Source of the DNA: Pseudomonas sp. DY-1
Lineage (GTDB): Bacteria > Pseudomonadota > Gammaproteobacteria > Pseudomonadales > Pseudomonadaceae
Length of the DNA: 64,000 bases
Assembly: GCF_003626975.1 (NCBI RefSeq)
Contig: NZ_CP032616.1
Coordinates: 5,432,001-5,496,000 of the forward strand
Reading direction: 5' to 3'
Shown: one piece after another, positions 8,793 to 17,007 of the stretch
How the letters are laid out: each line of letters starts with the position of its first letter
How positions within the stretch are numbered: position 1 is the stretch's first letter
Notes under the pieces: model-generated
What the model was told of the DNA's origin: nothing
Database searches by the model: none
What the model saw: only the letters and a program-made list of their open reading frames with translations
Position numbers and translations under genes: made by a program

Positions 8793-9813
8793 GCACGACC
8801 CACGCAGTCAGCGCGCCCTGCGCCTGGCCAGTGGTACGGCGCTGGGCTTGGCGATCAGCTTCGGCCTGGCCCTGCCGATTCCCTTCCTGGCGCCGATTTT
8901 CGTCCTGGTCCTGCTGACCGCCGGCAATCGTCCCCTGCCTTTGAAGGCCGGACCGGGACTGGCGCTGGTGATCATGCTCAGTACCGGAACTGGCCTGTTG
9001 CTGATTCCACTCCTGCGCCATGCGCCAGCGAGCGGTGTGTTGCTGGTCGCACTCTGCCTGTACCTGTGCTTTCGCTATGGATTGTGCGGCGGCAACCCGC
9101 TGGTGGCGCAGTTTCTGGTGATCGGCCTGACCATGATCAGCGCCGCCGGCACGGCCGAATTCGCGTTGGCACTGACGGTGATCCAGGCATTGGGCAAGGG
9201 TGTGCTGCTCGCTGTACTGGTGGTTTCGCTCAGCCATATGGTCTTTCCCGAGCCAACCGCGCCGCCGGCGCCCGCCGCGCGCCCGGTGCTGGAGGACGTG
9301 GAGGCTGCCTGGGTGGCGCTGCGCGCAGCGTTGGTGGTGCTGCCTGCTTTCCTCCTGGCGCTTATCGACCCGGCCAGTTACATGCCGCTGATCATGAAGT
9401 CGGTCAGCCTCGGCCAGCAGGTCTGCGGTGCCAGCGCACGCACGGCCGGTCGCGAACTGCTGGGCTCGACCCTGCTGGGCGGCGTGCTCGCCATGCTGTT
9501 CTGGAGCGCGTTGAGCCTCTTTCCGCACCTCTGGATGTTCTTCCTCTGGATGCTGCTGTTCGGCCTGCTGCTGGCCCGAAAGCTCTATCGTCTCAGCCCA
9601 ACGGCGCAGACGCCGGGTTTCTGGGTCAACACCCTGATCACGCTGATCATCCTGCTGGGCCAGTCTGTGCAGGACAGCGCGGCGGGCAAGGATGTCTACA
9701 CCGCCTTCGCCGTCCGCATGGGCCTGTTCATCGCCGTCACCCTGTATGCCTGCGCCGCGGTTTACCTGATCGATCGGCGTCGTTTCCGCCGGCAACGGCG
9801 CTCCACGCTCTGA
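8782..9813 (+). CDS. DUF2955 (FUSC-like) inner-membrane protein
   Basis: A 343-residue, mostly hydrophobic protein with two clusters of membrane segments (about residues 12-155 and 180-340) separated by a short Pro/Ala-rich link (EPTAPPAPAARP). The N-terminal half recalls DUF2955 and the membrane halves of the FUSC family, such as the aromatic-acid efflux protein AaeB. It is the only plausible inner-membrane translocator for the adaptor and outer-membrane factor upstream. The substrate is unknown. The start overlaps the adaptor gene by 11 bases. Family assignment is fairly sure; pump function is inferred from context. Confidence 0.82.
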   Translation: MPTEHDPRSQRALRLASGTALGLAISFGLALPIPFLAPIFVLVLLTAGNRPLPLKAGPGLALVIMLSTGTGLLLIPLLRHAPASGVLLVALCLYLCFRYGLCGGNPLVAQFLVIGLTMISAAGTAEFALALTVIQALGKGVLLAVLVVSLSHMVFPEPTAPPAPAARPVLEDVEAAWVALRAALVVLPAFLLALIDPASYMPLIMKSVSLGQQVCGASARTAGRELLGSTLLGGVLAMLFWSALSLFPHLWMFFLWMLLFGLLLARKLYRLSPTAQTPGFWVNTLITLIILLGQSVQDSAAGKDVYTAFAVRMGLFIAVTLYACAAVYLIDRRRFRRQRRSTL

Positions 9814-9825
9814 CGAGGTCGCTTC

Positions 9826-10275
9826 ATGTTGCTCAATCTGCTAGTCGGAATTCCCGTGATGTTGCTCTGCCTCCTCATGCAGGCGTACTTCGTGGCGCTC
9901 TGCCTGAAATACTTCGTGCGTTATCGGAAGCTCTGGCAGGGGCATGATTCGCAATTGCGCAACACCGGATACCTGGCCGTGGTGATGCTTCTGATGCTGC
10001 TGGGCAATTTCGTGCAGATGGCGATCTGGGCGGCGTTGTTCCGGCTACTTGGTGAGTTCGATGACTTCGCAACCGCGCTTTACCACTCGGCGGTCAACTT
10101 CGCGACCCTGGGTTACGGCGACATCGTCATGTCTGGCGCCTGGCGCTTGCTGGGACCGCTGGAGGCCGCCAACGGCATCCTCATGTTCGGGGTGTCCACC
10201 GCCGTAATGACTGCGGCGGTGACCGAAGTCATCAAGCTCCACATGTCACGAGGGCTGCACAAGCAGGACGACTAG
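9826..10275 (+). CDS. Pore-loop potassium channel-like protein (Ion_trans_2)
   Basis: A 149-residue membrane protein with three hydrophobic helices (about 5-27, 48-72, 112-133). Between the last two is a pore helix and a K+ selectivity filter T94-L-G-Y-G-D99. There is no cytoplasmic RCK or cyclic-nucleotide domain, so any gating sensor is absent or separate. It lies 12 bases after the DUF2955 gene and is probably part of the same transcript; a potassium leak might balance charge movement by the exporter, but that is speculation. No second pore domain is present, so a tetramer would be expected. Confidence 0.85.
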   Translation: MLLNLLVGIPVMLLCLLMQAYFVALCLKYFVRYRKLWQGHDSQLRNTGYLAVVMLLMLLGNFVQMAIWAALFRLLGEFDDFATALYHSAVNFATLGYGDIVMSGAWRLLGPLEAANGILMFGVSTAVMTAAVTEVIKLHMSRGLHKQDD

Positions 10276-10313
10276 ACTGTATCTGTCAGTCCGCCTTCGC
10301 CTGGAGGTGCAGC

Positions 10314-11297
10314 ATGGCGATCCGCGAAGGTTTCATCGGCAGTGTCGGAAACACGCCGCTGCTGCGTCTCGAAAGCCTGAGCAACGAGACTGGTTGCGAC
10401 ATCCTCGCCAAGGCCGAATTCCTCAATCCCGGTGGGTCGGTAAAGGATCGCGCGGCGCGCTCCATCCTCGACGACGCCGAATGCCAGGGCTTGCTGTATC
10501 CCGGCGGCACCGTGGTAGAGGGCACCGCCGGCAATACGGGAATCGGCCTGGCACACATCTGCGCGGCGCGTGGATATCGCTGCATCATCGTGATTCCTGA
10601 CAACCAGTCCCCGGAGAAGCTCGACCTGTTGCGTACCCTCGGCGCCGAAGTGCGTCCGGTGCCGCCCAGGCCTTACAAGGACCCGGACAATTACCAGAAG
10701 ATCGCCGGACGGCTGGCCGCCGAGCTGCCAGGGGCGATCTGGGCCAACCAGTTCGACAACACCGCCAATCGGCAAGCCCACTTCGAAACGACCGGCCCGG
10801 AAATCTGGGCCGATACGGATGGTCGGCTGGATGCCTTTGTCTGCGCCACCGGTACCGGTGGCACTTTGGCCGGGGTGGCGCGGTTCCTCAAGGCGCGTGA
10901 CCCGGGCATCCGCATCGTCCTCGCCGACCCGCTGGGCAGCGCGCTGTACAACTGGGTGAAGCACGGTGAACTGGTGGCCGAAGGCAGCTCCATCACCGAA
11001 GGCATCGGCACCACGCGTATTACCGCCAACCTCGAAGGCACGCCTATAGACGACGCCGTGCAGGTGGACGACCCCGCCTGCGTGGCCATGGTCTATCACC
11101 TGTTGCGGGAGGAGGGCCTGTTCGTCGGTGGCTCCTCCGGCATCAACCTCGCCGCGGCTGTGCAGGTGGCCCGCGCGTTGGGGCCGGGGCACCGGATCGT
11201 GACCCTGCTCTGTGATCGAGGCGGGCTCTATCAGGGGCGGCTGTTCAATCCGGCGTGGTTGGCGGAGAAGGGGCTGGCTGGTGCGGCTGGGTTCTAG
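10314..11297 (+). CDS. PLP-dependent cysteine synthase-like enzyme
   Basis: A 327-residue fold-type II PLP enzyme of the CysK/CBS family. Visible are the PLP lysine K44 in PGGSVKDRAARS, the substrate loop EGTAGNTGIGLA (residues 69-80), the phosphate-binding GTGGT at 180-184 and GGSSGINLAAA. The standard CysK loop reads TSGNTG; here it is TAGNTG, as in a divergent cysteine synthase 2-type group, and the C-terminal LCDRGGLYQGRLF has Arg where CysK usually has Ser. It probably uses O-acetylserine or a related substrate; a true housekeeping CysK role is uncertain. A TGGAGG site precedes the ATG. It sits 38 bases after the channel gene. Confidence 0.85.
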   Translation: MAIREGFIGSVGNTPLLRLESLSNETGCDILAKAEFLNPGGSVKDRAARSILDDAECQGLLYPGGTVVEGTAGNTGIGLAHICAARGYRCIIVIPDNQSPEKLDLLRTLGAEVRPVPPRPYKDPDNYQKIAGRLAAELPGAIWANQFDNTANRQAHFETTGPEIWADTDGRLDAFVCATGTGGTLAGVARFLKARDPGIRIVLADPLGSALYNWVKHGELVAEGSSITEGIGTTRITANLEGTPIDDAVQVDDPACVAMVYHLLREEGLFVGGSSGINLAAAVQVARALGPGHRIVTLLCDRGGLYQGRLFNPAWLAEKGLAGAAGF

Positions 11298-11350
11298 GCT
11301 GTCGTTGCGCTGGGGCTTTCAGATCAGCCTTGGCACACGCTTGAGATGTT

Positions 11351-11446
11351 TCCCCCTCACTCAAGCCCCCTCCCTCTGGGGGAGGGGGGATTCGGCAGTA
11401 CTGCGAGCCTCGGGGCATCAGGTGAGAGGGAAGGGGGAGAGGGTCA
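11351..11446. repeat. CCCTCTCCC-type palindromic repeat, copy 1
   Basis: Intergenic element between the convergent cysteine synthase-like and chemoreceptor-like genes. It has CCCCTCACTCAAGCCCCCTCCC, the complementary GGGGGAGGGGG, and a second arm GTGAGAGGGAAGGGGGAGAGGGT. Related copies lie at 16880-16990 and 19828-19926. It could act as a bidirectional terminator here. Confidence 0.75.
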
Positions 11447-11453
11447 CTCTGCT

Positions 11454-12599
11454 TCAGCTAGCCAGATCAGGATCGAACTGCAGCAGCAACGACCAGGGCG
11501 CATTGCAGTTGCCGACGAAAATCGGATGCAGCAGGCATATGGTGTTGCCGGCGCCCTTGAAGCGCAACGTCTGGCCATCGCGAATTGCACTGCGCGCATC
11601 GCCAGGAAGTTCGTTGGCCGGGGTGCCCAGCCGCTTCTCATTCGGGTGAGTCACGTAGTGGGCAGCGTTGGAAAGCAGCGCGTAGTGGCCGTTGCCGAAC
11701 GGCTTGAGCTGGCTCAGACGCTCCTGAAGCTGTTGCAGGCTGTAGTCGGCACCAAGGATGCCGAGGAAGCGCCCGCCGGCCTGCATCGGGGTCATGAAGG
11801 AGGTCATCAGCACCGTGTTGCCGGCCACCGTGTACTCGTAGGGCTCCATGAACAGGTCGCGGCCTTTGCGCCGGGGTAATTCGTACCAGTCGCCGTCGTA
11901 GCCCACCAGGCACTCGCGCTGGATGGCGCCGGCGCCCCGGTTCCAGTAGGCCATGATGCGGCCGGTATGGTCGTGCCCCGGCTGGTTGGCGAACTCGCCG
12001 TCACGGCCGTCCAGGGCGTTGGGTTCGCTGGCACAGGCGAAAGCCAGCAGACCGGGGTTTTGCAGCAGGAATTGCTGCATCACGGCGTCGATCTGCTCGC
12101 GCTGCGGGCCGAGGCCCTGGGCATGCAGGCCGAGGATGAAATGCTTGAGGCCATAGAGCGCAGTAGCCATTACCGCAAACTGGTTCTGCAATTGCTGCGC
12201 CTCTCGGGCGAGCAGGACCGCAGCCGTCTCCGCCTTTGAGGCGCTTTCCGCTCGTTGCACCTGCTCGAGGGCCTTTTCGCTCTCCTGGCGGATGGTGGCG
12301 ACCACGTTGCCAATATCGGAGGTGGCGTTGGCCGACTGGGTGGCCAGGCGCCGCACCTCGTCCGCGACCACGGCGAAGCCGCGACCGAGTTCGCCGGCGC
12401 GAGCAGCCTCGATGGCGGCGTTGAGGGCGACCAGGTTGGTATTCCTGGCGATCTGGCGGATCACGTCGGAAACCTTGCTGATCTCGTTCCAGCGGCTGTT
12501 CAGGCCGTCGATCAGCAGCTTGACCTGGTCGAGGGTGGAGTTGTCCTGGACGCCGTCGTCCGATATGGGCGCCTGGGGCTGTCGGGTACTGCTCTGCAT
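11454..12599 (-). CDS. Soluble chemoreceptor-like protein with C-terminal Cache/PDC sensor
   Basis: A 381-residue protein in reversed order: the methyl-accepting signalling tip comes first ([19 protein letters not shown], through [17 protein letters not shown], residues 52-97), then a helical linker, then a PDC/Cache-like sensor (about 155-378) with [35 protein letters not shown] and a [16 protein letters not shown] block. There is no membrane segment, no HAMP domain and only a short signalling hairpin, so it should be cytoplasmic. The gene follows spdH by 95 bases on the same strand, at the end of the polyamine region; a polyamine or amine ligand is a reasonable guess. Domain assignment is firm, ligand is not. 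Confidence 0.85.
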   Translation of the reverse strand: MQSSTRQPQAPISDDGVQDNSTLDQVKLLIDGLNSRWNEISKVSDVIRQIARNTNLVALNAAIEAARAGELGRGFAVVADEVRRLATQSANATSDIGNVVATIRQESEKALEQVQRAESASKAETAAVLLAREAQQLQNQFAVMATALYGLKHFILGLHAQGLGPQREQIDAVMQQFLLQNPGLLAFACASEPNALDGRDGEFANQPGHDHTGRIMAYWNRGAGAIQRECLVGYDGDWYELPRRKGRDLFMEPYEYTVAGNTVLMTSFMTPMQAGGRFLGILGADYSLQQLQERLSQLKPFGNGHYALLSNAAHYVTHPNEKRLGTPANELPGDARSAIRDGQTLRFKGAGNTICLLHPIFVGNCNAPWSLLLQFDPDLAS

Positions 12600-12694
12600 G
12601 GTGGGCTACCGAAATGGATTGGGGCAGGAAGACGCCACAGGCAGTGGCGCGAAACCGGGGCCCGATCGCTCGTACCCCGGATGGCCTCGACCTG

Positions 12695-14557
12695 TCAGCC
12701 GAGTTCGCTGACCGCCCGGTGGGCTTCGTCTATGGCCGCGTGGGCATAGGCGCTCCAGGCCGAGTCGGAGTTTGCGATTGTCACGTTGCCTACCGGCTTG
12801 CGCGCCAGGAGCATGGTTTTCTCGCTCTCTTTTTCATCGTCGAACAGTGAGTTGGAGAAGTAGGCGTAGCCGTGGGACCAACGGTTCACGGTAATGGCGA
12901 GGATGTCTTTCTGGTGGTCGAAACCACCTGGACCGAGCATGCGCTGGAGCTGGTCGCGAAGCTGCGCTTCGAGCTGCTCGAAGGTCGTCGCATAGAGCTT
13001 GGCACGGCCAGTGCGGGCCTGGGTGCGGGCGTCCATGCCGGAGTTAGGCGACGTCGGCACGTAGACCATGTGCAGGCCGATGGGCTGCTTCGGTTCCCGC
13101 GGGTGGTTGTAGCCACCGAGGTCTACCGGGTAGTCCAGTTTGATCCGGCTGTAAGGCTGCGTGGTCGCATAGATTTCGTGCACGCCGAGCTTCTGGAAAC
13201 TCTCCCAGTTGCGGATCACCACCTTGGTGTACACCAGCGGGAACTTCACGTTCTGACTCAGAGCCTGGGCCTGGTCGGGGGAGAGGTCGGGCAGGAGATA
13301 GGGAATCATCATGTTGTAGCAGGCCATTACGCAGTGCTTGCTACGTACCCTGGCCAGCTGGCCGCCACGGCTGTAACCGATATCGACGCCGCCGGCGCGG
13401 TTCTTCACGTTCACCGCCGTGCTGTTGAGGCGCAGGCGTACGGGGCTGCCTGCGACGTCCAGCTGGCTGTAGTCGAACTGCGCCAGGACGATGTCGTCCA
13501 TGCCCTTGCCGGGCGCTACGGCCGGGATCAGGTCGCGCACCAGCAGGCGTGCCACCGAGGCGTTGCCGTCGGGGAAGTGATAGATGTACGGCTCTTCCAT
13601 CTCCGCCTTGGCTTCCTCGCCAATGGGCGGCAGCTGCATCGCCGCGAAGCCGGGGAAGCCGACGTAGTAGGCGTCGTAGGCGGCCACGGCATCGATGCTG
13701 AGGGCTGAGAAATCATTGGTGCGGCTCTGGAAGTACTTCACCGCACCCTCGGACAGGCCAACGTCCTTGAGCAGGAAGTCGCGGTAGCTGGTTTTGGCCA
13801 GGTGGGCTTCCTTCTCGTCGCTTGTCTTGCCGGCCAGGTAGTCGCGGGGCGCTTCATAAAGATCGATCAGCGCCTGGCGGTCTGCCTCGGGCAGCGGGAA
13901 GTCGCTGATGAATGCGCGCCAGGAGCGGGCATTGAGTTTTTCCGGGGCGATGTCGTCGGCCACCATGGGTGTCGGGTCGCCGCTCACCAGCTTGTCCACG
14001 CCGAAGTTCTCCTTGTCGAAGAACACCCCGCGGGACAGGCCGAGGTTGGGGTAGAAGTTGCGATCGAAGGCGGTCTCGAAGCGCTTGATGTCGACACCGA
14101 GCTTCTTCAGCAAGCCATTCACGGTCTCGCTGTAGAGGTGGTTGGGCGACTGGAAGGATTCGCTGCCGCCGTAACCGATGATCATGCGGCCACCGACCTC
14201 GAACTCGTTGCGCTTGGCGTGGCCGCCGAAGTCGTCGTGGTTCTCGATGATCAGGATGCGCGCATTGGGCTGCTTCTCGCGGTAGAACCAGGCGGCAGCC
14301 AGGCCGCTGATGCCACCGCCGACCACCACCAGGTCGTATTCCTCGGCTACCGGCATGCCATCGGTGTCGAATTTCTTCTTCTCCCAACCCATCTGGTGGG
14401 CCACTTCGAAGGCGCCGGGGTGGCTGCCGCGCAGGCCGGTGAGGGCCGGCGGGTAGTAGCGGCCGGACGGCGCTGCGCGCAGCAGCTGCGTGGGCGTGAG
14501 GCCGGCGGCGATGGTGAGGGCGACACCGTTGAGGAAATCACGGCGGGTGATGGTCAT
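12695..14557 (-). CDS. spdH: Spermidine dehydrogenase (FAD, Tat-exported)
   Basis: A 620-residue flavoprotein, the same length as P. aeruginosa SpdH as I recall it. It starts with a twin-arginine signal (MTITRRDFLNG then a hydrophobic stretch), has the FAD dinucleotide-binding GGGISG at residues 80-85 followed by an ENHDDFGGHA acidic end, and a conserved NRWSHGYAY near the C-terminus. The enzyme cleaves spermidine to 1,3-diaminopropane and 4-aminobutanal, using heme and flavin, outside the cytoplasm. The ATG at 14557 has AAGGA upstream and gives the Tat signal; longer in-frame extensions run into the intergenic hairpin. PatD and the YdcSTUV transporter genes lie just upstream on the same strand. 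Confidence 0.9.
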   Translation of the reverse strand: MTITRRDFLNGVALTIAAGLTPTQLLRAAPSGRYYPPALTGLRGSHPGAFEVAHQMGWEKKKFDTDGMPVAEEYDLVVVGGGISGLAAAWFYREKQPNARILIIENHDDFGGHAKRNEFEVGGRMIIGYGGSESFQSPNHLYSETVNGLLKKLGVDIKRFETAFDRNFYPNLGLSRGVFFDKENFGVDKLVSGDPTPMVADDIAPEKLNARSWRAFISDFPLPEADRQALIDLYEAPRDYLAGKTSDEKEAHLAKTSYRDFLLKDVGLSEGAVKYFQSRTNDFSALSIDAVAAYDAYYVGFPGFAAMQLPPIGEEAKAEMEEPYIYHFPDGNASVARLLVRDLIPAVAPGKGMDDIVLAQFDYSQLDVAGSPVRLRLNSTAVNVKNRAGGVDIGYSRGGQLARVRSKHCVMACYNMMIPYLLPDLSPDQAQALSQNVKFPLVYTKVVIRNWESFQKLGVHEIYATTQPYSRIKLDYPVDLGGYNHPREPKQPIGLHMVYVPTSPNSGMDARTQARTGRAKLYATTFEQLEAQLRDQLQRMLGPGGFDHQKDILAITVNRWSHGYAYFSNSLFDDEKESEKTMLLARKPVGNVTIANSDSAWSAYAHAAIDEAHRAVSELG

Positions 14558-14626
14558 AGCGAATCCTTGCAAGGCAGTTGTTTTCGATCTTTGCAGCGAC
14601 GCTGGCGCGAAGCCGGGCGGGAGGAG

Positions 14627-14654
14627 ACCGGTGCCCCGCATTGGGGGCACCGGT
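14627..14654 (-). terminator. Perfect 11-bp hairpin between the SnoaL-like gene and spdH
   Basis: Arms ACCGGTGCCCC and GGGGCACCGGT around a 6-base loop, just 3' of the SnoaL-like gene stop and 70 bases before the spdH start. There is no T-run, so it more likely attenuates or protects the upstream message than fully stops transcription into spdH. Confidence 0.5.
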
Positions 14655-14661
14655 GAAGGGG

Positions 14662-15138
14662 TTACCAGCCGAGTTGCTTGTTGAAACCGAGGGCATCGTA
14701 GTAGTCGCCCTGGTAGGTGATCTTGCCGTTCTTGACGCGTACGAAGCTCACGCCTTCGAACTTCAGCGGCTTGTTGGTGGCCGGGGTTTCGGCACTCCAG
14801 GCACCGCTGTTGGTACCCGCGAATTCCCACTGGAAGGCGATGCCTTCGGCGCTGACGATGGGCTCGCTGATCATTTTCCACTTCAGGTCCGGCACGGCGC
14901 CGATGAACACCTTGATGACGTTGTCGCGGGCAGCCGCACGACCTTTCTGCGGCGTGCCGACGGTGGCATCGAAGTATTCCGCGTCCTCGGCCAGGAAGCT
15001 GGCGGCCTTGTCGACGTCGTGGGCGTTCCAGGCAGCCATGTAGCCATCGACTATGGCCTTGGCATCGTCAGCCGCCTGGGCCATCCCGGCCATGGCGAAA
15101 AACAGGATGAAGCTGAAATTACGCAAGGTATTACGCAT
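14662..15138 (-). CDS. Exported SnoaL/NTF2-like protein
   Basis: A 158-residue protein with a Sec signal peptide (FILFFAMAGMAQA, cleavage after residue 22) and an NTF2/SnoaL-like body: a helix AKAIVDGYMAAWNAHDVDK, then FLAEDAEYFDATVGTPQKG and a sheet ending in VKNGKITYQGDYYDALGF. Such folds act as polyketide cyclases, isomerases or small-molecule binders. ATG 15138 has AGGAGA nine bases upstream. Sitting between patD and spdH and, like SpdH, exported, it may handle a product of periplasmic spermidine cleavage, for example the reactive 4-aminobutanal/1-pyrroline. That role is inference; the fold and export signal are clear. Confidence 0.8.
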   Translation of the reverse strand: MRNTLRNFSFILFFAMAGMAQAADDAKAIVDGYMAAWNAHDVDKAASFLAEDAEYFDATVGTPQKGRAAARDNVIKVFIGAVPDLKWKMISEPIVSAEGIAFQWEFAGTNSGAWSAETPATNKPLKFEGVSFVRVKNGKITYQGDYYDALGFNKQLGW

Positions 15139-15204
15139 TGCTCGTTCTCCTGGTTGGGTGAGGCGTACTGCGGGTGGAACGTTCTTGCTTTGCTTGTCTG
15201 TGGA

Positions 15205-15294
15205 GGCGATTTCAATCGCTAAGGGCGGCGTAGCTGCCCCAAGGTTTCCCCGGGCAGGCCTGCGGCCTGCTTGGCGAATGAAATCGCCCCTACA
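15205..15294. repeat. Intergenic repeat of the GAAATCGCCCCTAC family
   Basis: Contains GGCGATTTCAATCGCTAAGGG on the left and GCAGGCCTGCGGCCTGC plus TTGGCGAATGAAATCGCCCC on the right, forming an imperfect long palindrome. It shares its right half with the elements at 1298-1332 and 39044-39085. Confidence 0.7.
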
Positions 15295-15329
15295 GCAGGT
15301 GGCGCGAATCCGGGCGTCGCTCACGCCGT

Positions 15330-15425
15330 GCGGGCTAGGCGAGAAGAGCGGAGAACGCGGAATGTACTGTTGTACATGAGCATTTCGACGTTCTTCTCAA
15401 CAACGCCCGAGCAAGCGAGCGGCGG
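15330..15425. other. Structured intergenic element of unknown nature
   Basis: A nested set of inverted repeats: an outer GAGAAG / CTTCTC pairing, AGAACG / CGTTCT inside it, and a central ATGTAC-TGTT-GTACAT hairpin at about 15361-15376, ending close to the patD stop at 15431. On the minus strand it directly follows patD, so it may be the 3' end of that transcript. It is neither a REP of the common type nor a classical terminator, because there is no T-run. Confidence 0.45.
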
Positions 15426-15430
15426 CCGGA

Positions 15431-16855
15431 TCAGTGCTTGAACATCACGTGGCGAATGGCGGTGTAATCCTCCAACCCATACATGGACATGTCCTTGCCG
15501 TAGCCGGAGTGCTTGACGCCACCGTGGGGCATTTCGCTGACCAGCATGAAATGAGTGTTGACCCAGGTGCAGCCGTACTGCAGGCGCGCGGACAGGCGGT
15601 GGGCGCGGCCGACGTCGGCGGTCCAGAGGGAAGAGGCCAGGCCGTAGTCGGAATCGTTGGCCCACTCCAGCACCTGCTCCTCGCTATCGAACTCGGTGAC
15701 CGAGACCACCGGGCCGAACACTTCGCGGCGGACGATCTCGTCGTCCTGGCGGGCGCCGGCGAGCACGGTGGGCTGGAAGAAGAAGCCCGGGCCGTCGACA
15801 CGCTTGCCGCCGGTGACCACCTGGATGTGCGGCACGGCGGCAGCGCGCTGGACGAAGCCCTCGACGCGCTCCAGGTGCTGCTCGGTGATCAGCGGGCCGA
15901 GTTCGGTATTCGGGTCGTCCTGCAGGCCGGTCCGGATGCTGCCGACGGCTTCGCCGAGCTTGGCGACGAACTTCTCGTAGATGCCTTTCTGCGCGTAGAT
16001 GCGGCAGGCGGCGGTGCAGTCCTGGCCGGCGTTGTAGAAGCCGAAGGTGCGGATGCCTTCCACGGCGGCGTCGATGTCGGCGTCGTCGAAGATGATCACC
16101 GGGGCCTTGCCGCCCAGTTCCATGTGCATGCGTTTCACGCTGTCGGCGGTGCCGGCGATGATGCGCGAGCCGGTGGCGACCGAGCCTGTGAGGGAGACCA
16201 TGCGCACCTTCGGGTGGGTGGTCAGCGGTTCACCGACGCTCGGGCCGCGGCCGAAGACCATGTTCACCACGCCGGCGGGGAAGATCTCGGCGATGAACTC
16301 GGCGAGCTTCAGGGCGGTCAGCGGGGTCTGCTCGGAGGGTTTCAGTACCACGGTGTTGCCGGCGGCCAGGGCCGGGCCGAGTTTCCAGGCGGCCATCATC
16401 AGCGGGTAGTTCCACGGCGCGATGGAAGCGACCACGCCGACCGGGTCGCGGCGGATCATCGAGGTATGGCCGGGCAGGTACTCACCGGCGGCGGAACCGC
16501 TCATGCAGCGGCTGGCGCCGGCGAAGAAGCGGAACACGTCGGCGATGGCCGGCAGTTCGTCGTTCAGCGCGGCGGCGTAGGGCTTGCCGCAGTTCTGCGA
16601 TTCCAGGCGGGCCAGTTCTTCGGCGTGGGCGTCGATGCGGTCGGCGAGCTTGAGCAGGAGGGTGGAGCGGTCTTTCGGCGAGGTCTGCGACCAGGCCGGG
16701 AAGGCGGCGTCGGCGGCGCGCACGGCGGCATCGACCTGGGCCGGGCTGGCCTCGGCGATTTCCACCAGGGCGGTGCCCAGGGACGGGTTGAGCACGGCGA
16801 GGCTGGGGCCTTCACCAGCGACGAGCTGGCCGTTGATCAGGAGTTTGGTTTGCAT
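15431..16855 (-). CDS. patD: Gamma-aminobutyraldehyde dehydrogenase
   Basis: A 474-residue NAD-dependent aldehyde dehydrogenase, equal in length to E. coli PatD (YdcW). It has the family motifs: [21 protein letters not shown], the glutamate region [13 protein letters not shown], and the catalytic cysteine in [14 protein letters not shown], a signature of aminobutyraldehyde dehydrogenases. It oxidises 4-aminobutanal (in equilibrium with 1-pyrroline) to GABA in the cytoplasm, the step after putrescine transamination or spermidine cleavage. Gene order ydcS-T-U-V-patD matches the E. coli arrangement, and spdH downstream produces the same aldehyde. The start at 16855 gives [12 protein letters not shown]; only GGATC lies just upstream, so the ribosome binding site is modest. 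Confidence 0.92.
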   Translation of the reverse strand: MQTKLLINGQLVAGEGPSLAVLNPSLGTALVEIAEASPAQVDAAVRAADAAFPAWSQTSPKDRSTLLLKLADRIDAHAEELARLESQNCGKPYAAALNDELPAIADVFRFFAGASRCMSGSAAGEYLPGHTSMIRRDPVGVVASIAPWNYPLMMAAWKLGPALAAGNTVVLKPSEQTPLTALKLAEFIAEIFPAGVVNMVFGRGPSVGEPLTTHPKVRMVSLTGSVATGSRIIAGTADSVKRMHMELGGKAPVIIFDDADIDAAVEGIRTFGFYNAGQDCTAACRIYAQKGIYEKFVAKLGEAVGSIRTGLQDDPNTELGPLITEQHLERVEGFVQRAAAVPHIQVVTGGKRVDGPGFFFQPTVLAGARQDDEIVRREVFGPVVSVTEFDSEEQVLEWANDSDYGLASSLWTADVGRAHRLSARLQYGCTWVNTHFMLVSEMPHGGVKHSGYGKDMSMYGLEDYTAIRHVMFKH

Positions 16856-16879
16856 GGGGTGATCCTTGTTCGGTTCTAG

Positions 16880-16990
16880 CCCCTCTCCCCCTGGGAGAGG
16901 GGTTGGGGTGAGGGAAAATCGGTGTGGCTCGGACCGCCCTCACGCCCGGCCCCTCTCCCGGAGGGAGAGGGGAGAAAGCGAGGGAGAGGG
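16880..16990. repeat. CCCTCTCCC-type palindromic repeat, copy 2
   Basis: Two head-to-head hairpins between patD and ydcV: CCCCTCTCCC-CCT-GGGAGAGGGG followed by TTGGGGTGAGGG, then CCCTCACGCCCGGCCCCTCTCCC-GGA-GGGAGAGGGG. It fills nearly all the space between the two genes, so the co-directional transcript would fold strongly here. Confidence 0.8.
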
Positions 16991-17007
16991 AGCCGGCCTG
17001 AAACTGT

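Noticed and set aside
12600..12694. Additional small gene between spdH and the chemoreceptor-like gene
   Set aside because: Only 95 bases; it contains small palindromes but no start with a ribosome binding site.
15330..15425. Integron attC-like site
   Set aside because: No consensus RYYYAAC/GTTRRRY core pair and no cassette or integrase nearby.
15434..16879. 481-residue open frame antisense to patD
   Set aside because: It mirrors the codon bias of patD on the other strand, is Gly/Ala/Asp/His-rich without any motif, and patD has full catalytic signatures.
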